A DNA stretch of 64,000 nt from positions 1,263-65,262 of the forward strand of contig BDDC01000344.1 in the NCBI GenBank assembly GCA_001662425.1. Direction: 5' to 3'. Below are positions 36,625 through 48,670 of the stretch, piece after piece. Within the stretch, counting starts at the first letter, position 1; every line of letters begins with the position of its first letter. The notes below the pieces were generated by a model. It was given only the letters and a program-made list of their open reading frames with translations, was not told the origin of the DNA and ran no database searches. A program made the position numbers and the translations under genes. Source of the stretch: Chlamydomonas sphaeroides. Its lineage: Eukaryota > Chlorophyta > Chlorophyceae > Chlamydomonadales > Chlamydomonadaceae.

Positions 36625-39406
36625 ATGACCACAAGACATACTTGCCCTGTTCCAAGCGCGAGTAGCTGTGAGGAAGCGGCATGCGTCCTCAGCATGCGCA
36701 AGGCACTTCATCGGTGCTTCTGCGACGTGCATTCCAAGGCCAGCAAGCGAGTTGCCTGGCTGTATGAGCGTGTCGTATGGCACGTAGGCTGCTGGGCGCG
36801 ACTCCTGAGAGTCATGCTCGCGGCAATTCTCGCGACAGGTGCGGTTTATCGACCCATCAGAGAGTCGAGAAATCGTATGCGGTGCGCACTGTCGCCACCT
36901 CCGGCTCCCCGCTCGCACCCCTGCTTCCTCCCCAGGCTGCGTTCGGCTCACGGCAGCGGTGCGCCTCCTGCTGGCTCCCGCCCCCGCCGCCGCGGCCGCC
37001 GCCGCGGACCCGGCCGCTGAGGCGGACGCACAGGTCGAGCTGACAGAGGCCCGCCGCTGGCTGCGGCAGCGCCTGCTGTTGGGCGTGGTGGCGGCGGCGG
37101 AGGACCTGGGCCTGCGCCGCATCCGACAGCGGCGCCGGCGCCGGGGCCCGGCGGAGGCGGAGCCCGAGCAGAGCGAGGGGAGTGACGGAGGCGAGGACGC
37201 AGCACCCAACCAGCCTGCGCCCGAGGGGCAGGCGCGGGCGGCCGCGCCGCAGCAGCCCGCGGCCCCCCCCGTGGCCGGCATGTACGTTGAGCCCGCGGTG
37301 CTGCCTTGCCGGGCACTCGCCGGCGGCAGCGGCGGCGGCGGCGGCCCAGCCGCCGCCATCGCCCCGGACGGCGGCGGCGGAGCCAAGGAGGTGCGGCTCT
37401 TCCTGCCGCCGCAGCTGGCAGGGTCCTGGGGCGACGGCGGCGGCACCGCTGGCCTGACCGGCCCCCGCCGCCGCCGCCGCTGGCTGCTGGCTTTCGCCAC
37501 CCGCTCGTCGCCAGGGCACTGGGGCGTGGCGCCGCTGCCGCTGCGGCACCTTCCTGCAGATGACCCCGCCGGCGGCGGCGGCAGCTGCTTGGCGGTGTCG
37601 CTGCCGCCGGACCTGCCGCAAGCCCTGGGGCTCGACCCGCGGCTGCGGCTGTGCGGCGCCGCCGCCAGCGGCCCTCCCGGCGGCGCATCGGCGCCGCCGC
37701 CAGCGTCAGCGGCATCGGGCCGTGAGGCGGCGTCGCCGTCGCATGGGGGCCGGCAGCATGCGGAGGCCGGAGCTGCGCTGCCGGGGCCGGCGCTCCTGAG
37801 CCTGCACCTGCTTGGCTGCTGCGAGGAGGAGGAGGAGGAGGCGACGCCCACAGGCGCCTCAGCCAGCCCTGGGCTTGGCGGCCCGGTGGGCCTCGGCCGG
37901 GGCGCAGCGGACAGCTGCGGCGGCCACGGCCGGGGCCTGCAGCGGTGGCTGGGCAGCGTGCCGGTGCTGCTGGCGCCGCCGGGCCCGGCGGCGGAGCTGG
38001 CGGAGGGGCTGTGGGCCTGCATGGTGGACACCATGCGCGGCGGCGCCGGCGCCGGCGCTGCGGGTGGCGGCGACGGCGGTGCTGCGGCTGACGGTGGCGC
38101 TGAGAGCGGCAGCCGCGGTGCCGGCGGCGGCGGAGGCATCGGCGGAGGCTACAGCGCCGCCGCCGCCGAGGCGTTCTCGCAGCACCTGGGGCCGTTGCTG
38201 CTGGACATCGCGCTGGCTGACGGCGCCGCCAGCGGGGCCCGCGAGGGCCCCGGCGGCGAGGCCGCCGTCTGCACGGCAGCTGACGGCTCTCTGACCCCAA
38301 GTCAAAGGCGGGCCGTGGGCGACTACGTGGTTTCTTTCCTGGAGCAGCAGGGGCTGGGCGCCTGCGCCGCCTGGCTGCTAGGCCGATGGCAGGCCGGCAG
38401 CGGCGGGTCTGGGGCATCCGCCATCCATGCAAATCATGCCACCGATGCAGCGGGCGGGCCCTCTGGCGGTCAGGCCGACGCCAACGCGTCACCGGCTGCG
38501 CCAGGCGTCAACGCGTTCGTCCCAGCGACCGCTGCCCATACCGGGCCCACCGCCCTCGCTGCGGCCCATGATGGCGGCCGTGGCAAGGGCACTGGCGATG
38601 CCGACAGCGCTGACGCGCGGCAGATGACAGCGGCGGAGCAGGAGGCAGCCGCCTTTGCCGAGTGGCGGCGCTGCCGTGGCATGCGAGGCGCCGCGCCGCT
38701 GGCCGTGTGCATGTCCGTCGGGCTGGTTGGCGTGGTCGCCACGACCGTACGGCTGGCGCGGTACGGCGTTGACCGGCCGTTGACCAAGGCGCTGGCGGGC
38801 ATGCTGTGGCTGCTGTCGCCCATGCTCTGGTCGTACGCACGGCAGGGCACGGCGGCGGCGCTGGCGTCCATACGACACGCTGGCGGCCGCCAGCGGCTCG
38901 ACGGAGCTGCCCCGCAGCACTCAGCAAAGGCGGCTGTGCCGCCCGCACCCTGTCGTACGCCGTACGTCAGGTGGGACGACGCGCTGGCGGCGTCGACCAT
39001 GGGCCTGCTGGCGGCGGCGCTGGGCCTGGTGACGTACACGTGCGGCCGCCCGTGCCTGGACGTACGGCAGGACGATCCAGGGTTCATGTTCGGCATCGTG
39101 GCGGGACGGTCCGTCTTCCCGCCGCTGGCGCTTCAGCTTCCGCCGGCTGCCCAAGCGGTCGGCAGCCTGGGCATGCTGCCGTGCGACCTGCTCCACCTGA
39201 TGGCGCTGTGGGGAGGGGCGGTGCCGACGTGGGCGCTGGTGGCGGCGTCGGTCGCGATTGGCTTCGTCAATGTGGGCGTGAGCGTGGCGGTGGCGGCGAG
39301 GCAGCGGCGGACGTGGGCGGCGGAGCGGGCGGCGATGCAGCGGGCGCGGGAGGGCAAGGCGGCGGGCAGCAGCGAGGCCGGATGGGCTGGGGCGGGCAAG
39401 GGCTGA
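36625..39406 (+). CDS. P1: multi-pass membrane protein of an unrecognised algal family
   Basis: Two exons, 36625-36838 and 36936-39406, join in phase to 894 aa (97-base intron, GTGCGG donor, CCTCCCCAG acceptor). Exon 1 ends with a hydrophobic helix (LLRVMLAAILATG). The middle ~500 residues are soluble-looking, with beta-rich blocks (VRLFLPPQLAG, SCLAVSLPPDLP, GSVPVLLAPPGPAAEL) set in Gly/Ala/Ser linkers, and two helical blocks (AFSQHLGPLLLDIALAD and VGDYVVSFLEQQGLG). The C-terminal ~230 residues have five or six membrane helices with the signatures VVATTVRLARYGVDRPLTKA, LAGMLWLLSP and CGRPCLDVRQDDPGF, and end in a basic tail. It is clearly paralogous to P2 (51220-54279) over these blocks. No known enzyme or channel motif was identified. 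The high conservation of the membrane part suggests that is where the function lies. Confidence 0.75.
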
Positions 39407-40871
39407 AGGGCGGCGGCTGAAGGGCGGCGGCGGCCCAGGCGTTGCTGCCAGCCGCCAGGCACCCGGGGGTACCCAGGCCGCGGTATGTGGCTGTGTGTGT
39501 GGGCACACGTTGGGATTCTTATGCTCCTGTGGCATGCCGGGGCCGATGGAGGCGGGGGTTGGCGACGGAGGTGCGGCGCCGGCTGGGGTGCCACGGGGTG
39601 TGGATGCAGGCGAGCCGGGCCCCTGCACGGAGTTCGGCGGGGCCGGCGGGGCCGGCGTGGGCGGTGGGCGATGGGCAGAGGTCGGTGGGGGCGCGAGGGT
39701 CATCACACAGCGAAGGACTCCGTCATCCGGGTTTCCATGTCACGTGTCGCGGGCGCACGATGCCAGCGTGCCGGGGCCGTGTGTGGCGCGAGCCCCGGGG
39801 GGCTGCGCATCAGCAGCAACGCGGTGCGCCGGCGGCCGCCAACGCGCCAAGCCGTGCGCTGATAAAGCGTGGAGTCAAGCTTCTTCGTCGTTGGACTTTC
39901 TGTGGGCAAAATAAGCACCATTCCATTCCTTTGTGGCAGGGGGGGGGCCCCTCTTGCTGTGGAGCTGTCCTCCTGTGGGGCAGCAGAAGACTGGTCCGGT
40001 CTGGCCTTTTTACTTTGAAACCAGCGTGGTCTGGCCTTGCGTTAGCCTCGCCCTGGCTTTGGCGCCGCACGCAACCGATTACTGAGAAGTAAGAAGCGAT
40101 GGATGGGCATGTACAGCCCATGCCGGGGCCCATAGCAGGAGGCAGGGATGCATATCATGTTGTTCTGATGCACCTCGTGTTGCATGTAGGCCTCTGCTTA
40201 ATTCGCTGCGAGCCCGGTCGGGGAGGCGTCCCCGGCGTCAGCATAAGCCAGTTCGATGGCACGTAGCCGCGTGTGAAACTTTTTAAGGAAAATAGTACCG
40301 TATCAGTGCGTGTGTGTTTGCAAGCATTTGTGGTCACGGCACGGCGAGGGCGCTGTAAGACACGAGCGTATTGTCGCGGGGGACAAGCGAACGCGAACCC
40401 CAAGGAGGTACGGCCCCCAAGCAGCGGAGCTGTGTAGTGTGCCAAGCCGAACCAGGGGAGAGCAGCACAAACGCGTGAAGGAGCTACCTACCGATAGTCA
40501 ACGTGCCCGCAAGGCGGGGCATAGGCGGCCACGGGGGGCGGCCCTGGGGGCGGCCGCCGCCCTGCACCCCACAGCCGTGCCGACCCTGGGTCTCACCCTG
40601 GGGGCACGAGCGGGGTCGCAGGGCCTCCAACCCTGGCACGCTGAGCCTAACCGTCGGGCATTTGACAGCAGGCACAAACTTGCAGAAGTCCGTTACACAT
40701 ATTGACGCCAAGCTTAGCCTCCGGTGAAGTGCCCCTGCGTTCGTGACTACCCACGCAGACAATCCCTTGGGCCCACGCACGTCAGACGCACGCACGCTTC
40801 TCGGGACTTGTCACCAGCGCAATTTCATCTCAATCGTGTAGCCTTGGAGCTAGGTGTAGCCTTCCGGCGCG
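39407..40871. other. Intergenic stretch between P1 and the VAMP71 gene
   Basis: No gene supported. The P1 3' UTR probably ends near the TGTAA at 40354-40358. The rest would be the VAMP71 promoter and 5' UTR. Several open frames are present in the GC-rich part but none has recognisable content. Confidence 0.4.
40354..40358 (+). terminator. Candidate TGTAA polyadenylation signal of P1
   Basis: First TGTAA on the plus strand after the P1 stop, ~950 bases downstream. Confidence 0.4.
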
Positions 40872-43800
40872 ATGGCGGGGGCGCCTCAACGTATCCTATA
40901 TTCCCTGGTGGCTCGCGGCCAGGTGGTGCTAGCTGAGCACAGGTATGCAGCCCCTCATGACTTGGCGACGCCACGAGAGCGCATCAAACGAGACTGAGCA
41001 GCGAAACATCCCGACAGAATTGGAGACCACTGCTTCCAGTCGCGAATCTTGGTCCTGCCATATCTCTGGACATAGCACGCTTAGCGAGGCGCTCTGTAGG
41101 TCACGCCACGAACCTCTGCTCGCTCTGCCCTTGCCCCTGCACGCTCGCTCCCGCCCCCAGCACGGTCACCGGCAATGTCAACGTCATCGCCGTGCGCATC
41201 CTGGAGAAACTACACACACAGGAGGACAGGTGCGGCGCCCACAAGCTGGAGGCCGGGTCCCCGGCATGTACCCCCGCGCCAACTCCGCGCTGCACCAACC
41301 CTTCCCCTTCCCACGCCTTCCCCCCTCCTCGCTTTCCCCTCCTGCCCCAGCCGCGTGAGCTACACGCAGGAGCGCCACATGTTCCACGTCATGGTGGCGG
41401 ACGGCCTCACCTTCATGGCAGTGGCGGAGGAGGGCTTTGGCCGCCGCATCCCCTTCGCCTTTCTGGAGGACGTGCGGGGCCGCTTCGTGGCTACCTACGG
41501 GGCAGCAGCCAAGGAGGTGAGCCGGCCAGCAGCAAAGGTGCAGTGCAGACCGCAAGCCGCCTGTTAGGGCGTGGGCGATGACGGCGTGGGCTGGCACGCG
41601 AGGCGTTCCGGGCGGCAGCGGCGAGGGCTGGATGCGGAGGGCGGCAGCAGAGGCGGCAGCAGCGCAGCCGGCAGCAGGGCCGGGGAAGTGGTGCTCCTCG
41701 ACCAGCAGCGGCGACAGCGGCAGCCGGCAGCAGGGCTCCTGGGTTTGGAGATGCGGAGGCGACCACGGCCGCGGCCGCCTGAGGGCAGTCGCAGTCGCAG
41801 TCGCAGTCGCAGTCGCAGTCGCAGTCGCAGTCGCACGCGGCAAGGGGCTGGACGGAGCCGGGTGCCAGGATGCCCCTCATCCCACCTCCGCTCCGCTCCA
41901 CCCCCCCCCGCCCCGCTCCTGCCCCCGCCCCGCTCCTGCCTCCGCCTCCCCTCCTCCCTGCCCCAGGCGGTGGCCTACGAGTACAACACCGAGTTCGCTC
42001 GCGTGCTGGCGGAGCGCGCGGGCTTCTACTCGGACCCCTCCGCGGACGCCATCAACCGGGTCAAGGTGGGGCGCCGGCAGGGGTCAGGCGCCGGGCGGGT
42101 GTGGAGGGTTAGTTGCGGCACGGCACGGGGGTCGGAGCACGGCCGACGGAGGGCTTGGAGTGCGTCCGGCGGCCAAGGCGGGGCGACCAGGGGGAAGCAG
42201 ATGGGGCATCATGTGGCCGGGGGTGTGTGCAGCTGCTGGGGGGCTCAGCCGGGTCAAGGGGTCGGGCGTGGGGACGGGGCAGGCGCGTCGAGGGGTAGCT
42301 CTCAACGGGAAGCAGAGGGTGCGGCGCGTTGGCCGCGTCAACGGTAGTGACGGCCCTGAGGCCGATGCCATGCTGAGGGACTGCGAGGCGGGGGCTGCCG
42401 CGCCAGGATGCGGGCCCCCGGCTGAGGGGTCTGAGGGGTCTGAGGGGGCTGAGGGGGCTGAGGGGGCTGAGGGGGCTGAGGGGGCTGATGGGGCTGAGGG
42501 GGGCTGAGGGAGCTGGGGCGTGGCGGCGCCTGTTTTGGCGATCCAGGCGAGCCGTATGCGCCTGCCTCCCTGGTGTTCGCCTCGACTTTGCCGTCGCAGG
42601 GCGAGCTTCAGGAGGTGAAGCACATTATGATTGAGAACATCGAGAAGGTGCTGGAGCGGGGCGAGCGGCTCGACCTGCTGGTGGGGGGGGGGAGGGGGGG
42701 GGGGGTGGGGGGGGNNNNNNNNNNNNNNNNNNNNNNNNNNNNNNNNNNNNNNNNNNNNNNNNNNNNNNNNNNNNNNNNNNNNNNNNNNNNNNNNNNNNNN
42801 NNNNNNNNNNNNNNNNNNNNNNNNNNNNNNNNNNNNNNNNNNNNNNNNNNNNNNNNNNNNNNNNNNNNNNNNNNNNNNNNNNNNNNNNNNNNNNNNNNNN
42901 NNNNNNNNNNNNNNNNNNNNNNNNNNNNNNNNNNNNNNNNNNNNNNNNNNNNNNNNNNNNNNNNNNNNNNNNNNNNNNNNNNNNNNNNNNNNNNNNNNNN
43001 NNNNNNNNNNNNNNNNNNNNNNNNNNNNNNNNNNNNNNNNNNNNNNNNNNNNNNNNNNNNNNNNNNNNNNNNNNNNNNNNNNNNNNNNNNNNNNNNNNNN
43101 NNNNNNNNNNNNNNNNNNNNNNNNNNNNNNNNNNNNNNNNNNNNNNNNNNNNNNNNNNNCCTCGTGGTGGGCGGCTGGGCCCCTGCTGGTGCGTGGGCGG
43201 AGGGGAGGGCAGCGGGAGGGGCAGCACACGGCAGCGGATCGGGGGCGAGGGCGGGACAGTAATACACCTTGACCCGAGCCCGATGGGACGGCACCGGCCC
43301 ATGACCACGCCTGTACCTCTCGCCCCGCCCCTTCCCTCCCCTCGCCACACCCTGCCGCCAGGTTGACAAGACGGAGGGCCTGCAGCAGGTGTCTCTGGCC
43401 TTCCGCCGCGAGGCACGGAGGCTCAAGCACACCATGTGGTGGCAGGTGGGGCGGGGAGAGGGCGGGGAGGGGAGGCGAGGGGAGGGGTTGGGGAGGAGGG
43501 GAGGGGCCAGGGGAGGAGGCGGGGAGCAGGCAGGGAGGAGGGGGGGAGGGGCCAGCGGAGGGGAAGGGGAGGGGACGCGAGGGAGGGGAGACTGCAGGTT
43601 GGGAGGCGGGCACGCCAGGAAGAGAGCAGGCAGGCAGGGGGCAGCGCCCGGCGCGCGGCAAGAACCGGTAGGAGAGCTGTACGTAAGGGTCTGGTACAGG
43701 TCGGGGCCCGGTACAGGTCGGGGCCCATGTAGGCGCTGCCGTGAAACCTGCACCTGGCCGCCGCTGAGAGGTGGTGTGTGATAGTGAGCCTGGCGCCATT

Positions 43801-43961
43801 CCGGACCGTTTACTGTGGTCCTTGACCCCAGCTGAGTCTCTTGCCCGTCCCCTGCACCCCGGCAGAACGTGAGGCTGTGGGTGGCCGTTAGCCTCGCGAC
43901 GGCGGTGCTCATATACTTCATTGTGGCGCTGGCGTGCGGCTTCACGCTCAGAAAGTGCTGA
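40872..43961 (+). CDS. VAMP71: VAMP71-type R-SNARE (longin, SNARE motif, C-terminal anchor)
   Basis: Seven exons, 40872-40942, 41161-41229, 41351-41516, 41967-42065, 42600-42680, 43362-43445 and 43866-43961, join exactly to 221 aa, the normal size of the family. The longin domain (residues ~5-115) starts RILYSLVARGQVVLAEHSTV and continues YTQERHMFHVMVADGLTFMA and RRIPFAFLEDVRGRF. The SNARE motif (~125-185) reads VKHIMIENIEKVLERGERLD with the central zero-layer arginine, then LLVDKTEGL. The tail is MWWQNVRLW plus one membrane helix (VAVSLATAVLIYFIVALACG). Spacing and residues such as the YTQER-x-x-FHV block and RGERL-x-LLVDKTE resemble plant VAMP71 (vacuole/tonoplast fusion) more than VAMP72. 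It would pair with three Q-SNAREs on target membranes. The 445-base gap is inside intron 5 and removes no coding sequence. Confidence 0.93.
41785..41835 (+). repeat. CAGTCG hexamer microsatellite
   Basis: Eight tandem units in intron 3 of the VAMP71 gene. Confidence 0.9.
42421..42508 (+). repeat. GAGGGGGCT 9-base tandem repeat
   Basis: Nine to ten units with slight variation in intron 4 of the VAMP71 gene. Confidence 0.9.
42715..43159. other. Assembly gap (445 N)
   Basis: Unsequenced run in intron 5 of the VAMP71 gene, entered through an almost pure G tract (42681-42714). Confidence 0.95.
43441..43690 (+). repeat. G/A-rich polypurine tract in VAMP71 intron 6
   Basis: About 250 bases that are almost all G and A with many GGGGAGG blocks. 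A tract like this could adopt triplex or G-quadruplex structure. Confidence 0.7.
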
Positions 43962-44530
43962 GCGCAAGGGTGCGAGGGATGCGCACGGAGGCAGCAGCAG
44001 CGCACGCGAGGAGGGAGGGGTGCGAGCGCTGCGGCGGGCAGGGGCAACGATCTGTACGGCGGCCTTGCGGGGCTGGCTGCCTGGGGTTTGCGTGGTTACG
44101 GACTGCATGCGTGTGGCTGTGACTTGCAGGGGAGACGTGCACGCAGGATGAGCTGAGTTGTGCTTGGGCGCTTGAGGGGAGCCTGGGGGGCGCGGGGGGG
44201 AAGTAAAAGGGACGTTGAGCGGGTATTGCCACGTGTGATGTGGCGGTGCTGCGCCGCTACGCTGCCAAGCACAGTCCTGGGCTGCATTACTAGGAACGCC
44301 ACACCTGCTGCACTTATTGTTGCGTAATATCAACAAACTGCGACACGTCCTCACTGCTCGCGAGGCACTTGTGTATCGAGCTTTGCTGCAAATGACCCCC
44401 AAGTAACGTAGCGTATGTCAGAAGAACAGTTTTGCCCTATTCTGTTAGATCGGCACGGTCCACGCGCCTGCAGCTCCGGAGCTTTGCCGGCGGCATTGCA
44501 CCGCTGGGCGGAGTCGAGTGGCCGGCCGCC
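43962..44530. other. Intergenic stretch between VAMP71 and the DUF506 gene
   Basis: No gene seen. It must hold the VAMP71 3' UTR (no TGTAA was recognised) and the DUF506 promoter. The strand-parallel neighbours are 569 bases apart. Confidence 0.4.
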
Positions 44531-47500
44531 ATGCAGCTCCGGCGTGCAGAGAGCCTGCCAGCTCCCTACGTCGCCGGGGGCGCTAACGGTGATGCGGAGG
44601 TGAGAACCCACGGCATTGCGGGTGCCGGCGCTGCTGCGATCCGGACCAGCGAAGCAGAAGATAGAAAAACGGCATTGCAAACTTCCTAACGCGTCAAACG
44701 GGCAGCAGAAGGGGTGTTGGCGTAGAGCTGCGCAAGCGCTGTCAGTCGCGACGTTTCCAGGCGCGACGACCAGGTCCCATGGAGCTGCGCGTTCTTGTCG
44801 TGCGCTGCTTTACAATGGCGATGAGGCGGCGAATAGTGCGTGTTCGAACGTCAACAATGACGCTCGCAAAGTGCTGGCACACGCGGACCTTGGAGCGGCC
44901 GGCGCGCGACGGCTCTTGTGCTCTTACACCTATACCCTTTCGCCTGCTTCGCCGCAGTCTCAGCTAACGACGGAGCCTCAGTCGGCTCTAGTGACCGGTG
45001 CCAGCCCCGAGCCCACGTGCTCGCCGGTCTTTGAGTTGGAGCTCGCCGGCAGCTGCCAGTCCACACCACAACCGGCTCCCGTGTCCCGGTCGCGGCGCCC
45101 TTCAAAGTATGGCACGTCGCCGCGCACCGCGGCGTTGCAGGACGTGCAGGCGCCGGCGCTTCCGGCGTCGGCGGCACCGCCGGCCGCCGGTCTGGACCGC
45201 AGCCAGAGCGACCTTCAGATCATCCTGTCGCACCACACAGCAGCCAAGGCCGCGGCAGTGCACATGCCCACACCGCTCACGCCCGCCGGCGAGCGGCTGC
45301 TAGAGATCTGCCGGCCCGCTTCTTCCCTGGAGCTCGAGGTGCGCGCTTGGACGCCCGACGCAGCCACGCACGCCCGCCGCTCTGCCTGCTGGCCCGTGGG
45401 GTTTTTGCTAGGCAGTGTCCTCTCACCACCCGTCGCCCCGCCTCGCTCCTCCCTGCGCCACGCAGCTCGCGCGCCGGCTGCGCGCCTTCCGCAACTCGCG
45501 GATCGCCAAGCCCGCCTCCCCCGCATCGGCCGCCGTCTCGGCCGCCGCCGCACTCTCCCCCATCGACTCGGCCGCCTGCTCCGGCCCCAACTCGGGCAGC
45601 ATCGCCGCCTCTGGCCTCGGGTCCGGACCCGCAGCCTCGGCCGGCCCTGCCGTTGGCAGCCGGACCCCTCCCGGGCCCGTGCCGGGCGAGGTCGACGCGC
45701 TGGCCTGCGAGCTGCGCTCCGCTGGCTTTGCGGTCCAGGTGCTGGACGGCACGCGCCTCAGCCGGGACGCGCGCTCCTGCCTGCGCACGCTCAAGCACAG
45801 CTTCCTGGTGTGCCTGGCGGCGCGCGGCGTGGGGCCCGACGGCGAGCCGCTGCCGACCGTGGAGCAGGCGGGGCTGGGGCCGGAGGCCGGGCAGGCGCCC
45901 GGGGCAGCGGCGGGCGGCGGGGGTCGGGGCGGCGGTGGAGGCCTGGGCGCGGGCCCGCTGGTGCAGCTGTCGGAGCCGCTGGTGGTGGAGGTCCGCTTCC
46001 GGGAGCAGTTTCTCATTGCCAACCCCACCCGGGGCTACGAGCACATGCTGCTGGTGCGTGGGGACTGGGCAGCACGGCGGCGGCGCTGGGCCGCGGCCCT
46101 GGGCTTGAGGTCTCCGCCGTCCCTTGGCCCTCACATCCTGCCACCATCCCGCTCGCACGCGCGACCCCCCGCAGGCGCTGCCGGTCGTGTTCGTGGGCCC
46201 TCTGCGGCGCCTTGACGTGGCGGTGGAGCTGGTGGCTGCCGAGGTGGCGGCTGTGTTTCGTGCCGCGGGCCGCCCGCTGCCGCCCTGGCGCACCAAGGGC
46301 GCCATGATGTCGAAGTGGGCGCCCGAGCAGCTGGCGGAGCTGGCGAGGATCATGTCGCACGCGCGCCTGGGCTTTGGTGCGGGCTCGGGGCTTAGCCTGG
46401 AGACGGGGCCCGCGCTCGGCCCGGGCATGGGCATGGGCGGCGACGACGGCTCACGCGGGCCGCCGCAGGGCCTGGCGCGCGCGGAGCTGGTGGCGCAGCA
46501 GCTGGGGCAGCAGGTGAGGCGGGTAGGGGCAGGGGCAGGGGCAGGGGCGTGGACAGGGGCGTGGGAGGGCGGCTGGAATGCTGGGGCGTTGGGGGATGGG
46601 GCGGCACGCGGTCTGCAGCCGACTTTGGGCTTCGGGTACTGTGGTGTGGCCGGCCGCCGCACTTGGCTGATATGTGGACGGCTGTGCGCTGCGTGCTGTG
46701 ACATGCTGCGCTGCGTGCTGCGCTACTTTCGCCACCGCAGGCCGAGGCGGAGGAGGACAAGTCCTGGGGCTCGGGCACCGCAGCGCTGCCGCCACCGAGC
46801 GCGCTGGCGGCGGCGCAGGCGGCCCTGGCGCCGCCGCCGCACGTGCCAACGCCCGAGCCGCTGCTGCCGCGGCGGCCGCAGACCGACCATGGCGCGGCGG
46901 CGGCGTCTTTCATAGCGGCTGACGGCGGCGACGCTGCGGCCGCCGAGGCCATGGACGTTGACGACGACGACATAGGATCGGGGGAGCTGGCAAGGGGCCG
47001 CGGCCGGGCGTGCCGCTTCGCAAGCGCGCCGCAGAACTCGCTGCGCGTGGCGGCGCCAGTGCGCGAGGTCGAGGCAGCTGCCGGCGGCGGCGGCGGCGGC
47101 TGGTGTGCAGAGCCGGGGTTCGGGTCGGGCTTCCGGGCCGCCGCGTACGACGCCGAGCCGCTGGACGTTGGCGAGGTGGTGCGGGGTGCGAGCCGCGCCG
47201 CCGCGGCCGCCGGCCTGCTCGTGCCGCCGTCGGCGCGGCCGCAGTCGCACGACCCCGCCGCAGCCACGGCGCCCGGCGCCGACGACAGCAGGGCCGGCGG
47301 CGGCATCCCCGCCGTCGGCTCATTCGCGTTCGTCCAGGGCCTGACCTTCCCGCGCCTGGCGGAGGCGGTGGAGGCAAGGCTGCTAGGCCCAGCGGTGGCG
47401 CCGGTGCCGGGCCGCTCGGCCGGCGTCTCCCCCTTCGCGACTGTCTCGGCGCCGGACCTGGGCCCGCCGGGCGCACTGAACGCGCAGCAGCAGCAACAGC

Positions 47501-48670
47501 CGGGCTGCTCGCGGCAGCACCCCAACTCGGCCGTCGCGGCCAGCGGAGATTGGGTCGTGCGGCCGCCTGGCGACGGCCAGCCCGCCAATTCCGACACCGA
47601 CAGCGGCGCCTTTGGCTCCCTGGCGGTTGGCAGCGGCATGACGGAGTTCACGCTTAAACACCACGCCTCCGTGCTAGACGCGCCGCCGCGGCCACAGCAT
47701 GCGGGCCCCTCGCTTCCCATGCCAACGCCGCCGCGGCCGTCGGCGCTGGCACCTGACGGCGGCGGGCCCGACGGCCCCGCCGCCCTCGCCGCGCCGCTGG
47801 CTGCCGGCGCGCTGCTGGGCTACCAGGCCTTCAACGGGGGCCACAAGCTGTACATGCAGGCCGGCATCCCGGAGCATGCCGAGGGCTACGGCCTGCCCCA
47901 CGCGGCGCAGCAGGGCGCGGGGCTGGAGCTGGAGCAGCACTCGGTGCCGGCGGGGCTGTCGCTGCAGCTGCCCGACATGCTGCGCATCACGCGGAGGAGC
48001 AGCTCGGACCTGTCGCGGGCGGCCTCCAAGTTCAAGCAGGCCAAGGTGCGGGCCCGTGCTGGGGGCTGGGGCTGGGGACTGGGCGCTCAGCGGGCTCGGG
48101 CTCGAGGGGCAGTCAGTGTAGTGTCCGTGTTGGGGGCTGCTGACAGAGCGGAGCGCTCCTGTGGGAGCCAGCATGGCATGGCTGCAGCCGCGCCGCGGAT
48201 CGTGTGCCGACCGCCGCAATCGCAACACTCAACACCCCCGATCCCCACGCTACTCGCAGGGCCTCCTGGCGGCTGCGCTGCGCCGCGCCACCGGCGGCAG
48301 CAAGGACGGCATGGCCGCCGCTGCGGCGGCAGGCGCAGTCCAGGCCGACGCTGGTCCCGCCGGCCGCGCCGCCGCCCAGGCTGCACCGGCGCAGGCCTCG
48401 CCGCCGCAGCAGTCGCCCGGCCAGGCGCCTGGGCCCGGGCCGGGGCCCCAGCAGTCCCCGGCCTCGCAGCCGGTGCCGGCGGCCGTGCCAGGCCCTGCCG
48501 TGGTGCGCAAGGTGGCCGGCAGCGGCGCGCAGGTGCAGGTCCCGCTGGCGGGCGGAGTGATGACGAGGCCGGCCGGGGACGAACCGCCGTGGGCGCGCAT
48601 CGCAACCGTGCGCTGGTCGGCGGCGGCGCAGCCGGCGGCCCAGGCGGTGGTGGGCTCTGTGGGGCAGTGA
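44531..48670 (+). CDS. DUF506 (PDDEXK_6) family protein with long C-terminal extension
   Basis: Six exons, 44531-44599, 44958-45338, 45466-46053, 46175-46513, 46741-48045 and 48260-48670, all phase 0, give 1030 aa. Residues ~220-435 carry the DUF506 core: a Leu-rich entry (ALACELRSAGFAVQVLDGTR), LVVEVRFREQFLIANPTRGY, ALPVVFVGPLRRLDVAVELV, and the closing RAAGRPLPPWRTKGAMMSKW. These match the plant-wide DUF506 pattern (V-x-V-x-FR-x-x-F-x-IA-x-x-T-x-x-Y, LP-x-x-FVG, PPWR-x-x-x-x-x-x-KW). The fold is a restriction-nuclease-like PD-(D/E)XK fold, but nuclease activity is doubtful. Arabidopsis members RXR1 and RXR3 repress root-hair growth. Plant proteins are usually 300-450 aa; here a ~590-residue Ala/Pro/Gln-rich tail with no recognised domain follows. 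ATG 44531 is the first in-frame ATG of exon 1. Confidence 0.85.
46525..46548 (+). repeat. GGGGCA hexamer repeat
   Basis: About four units in intron 4 of the DUF506 gene. The same unit occurs at 2427-2459. Confidence 0.75.

Noticed and set aside
36947..38492. Long minus-strand open frames antisense to P1
   Set aside because: They are Arg/Pro/Ala-rich shadows of GC-rich coding sequence; the plus-strand frame carries the conserved blocks shared with P2.
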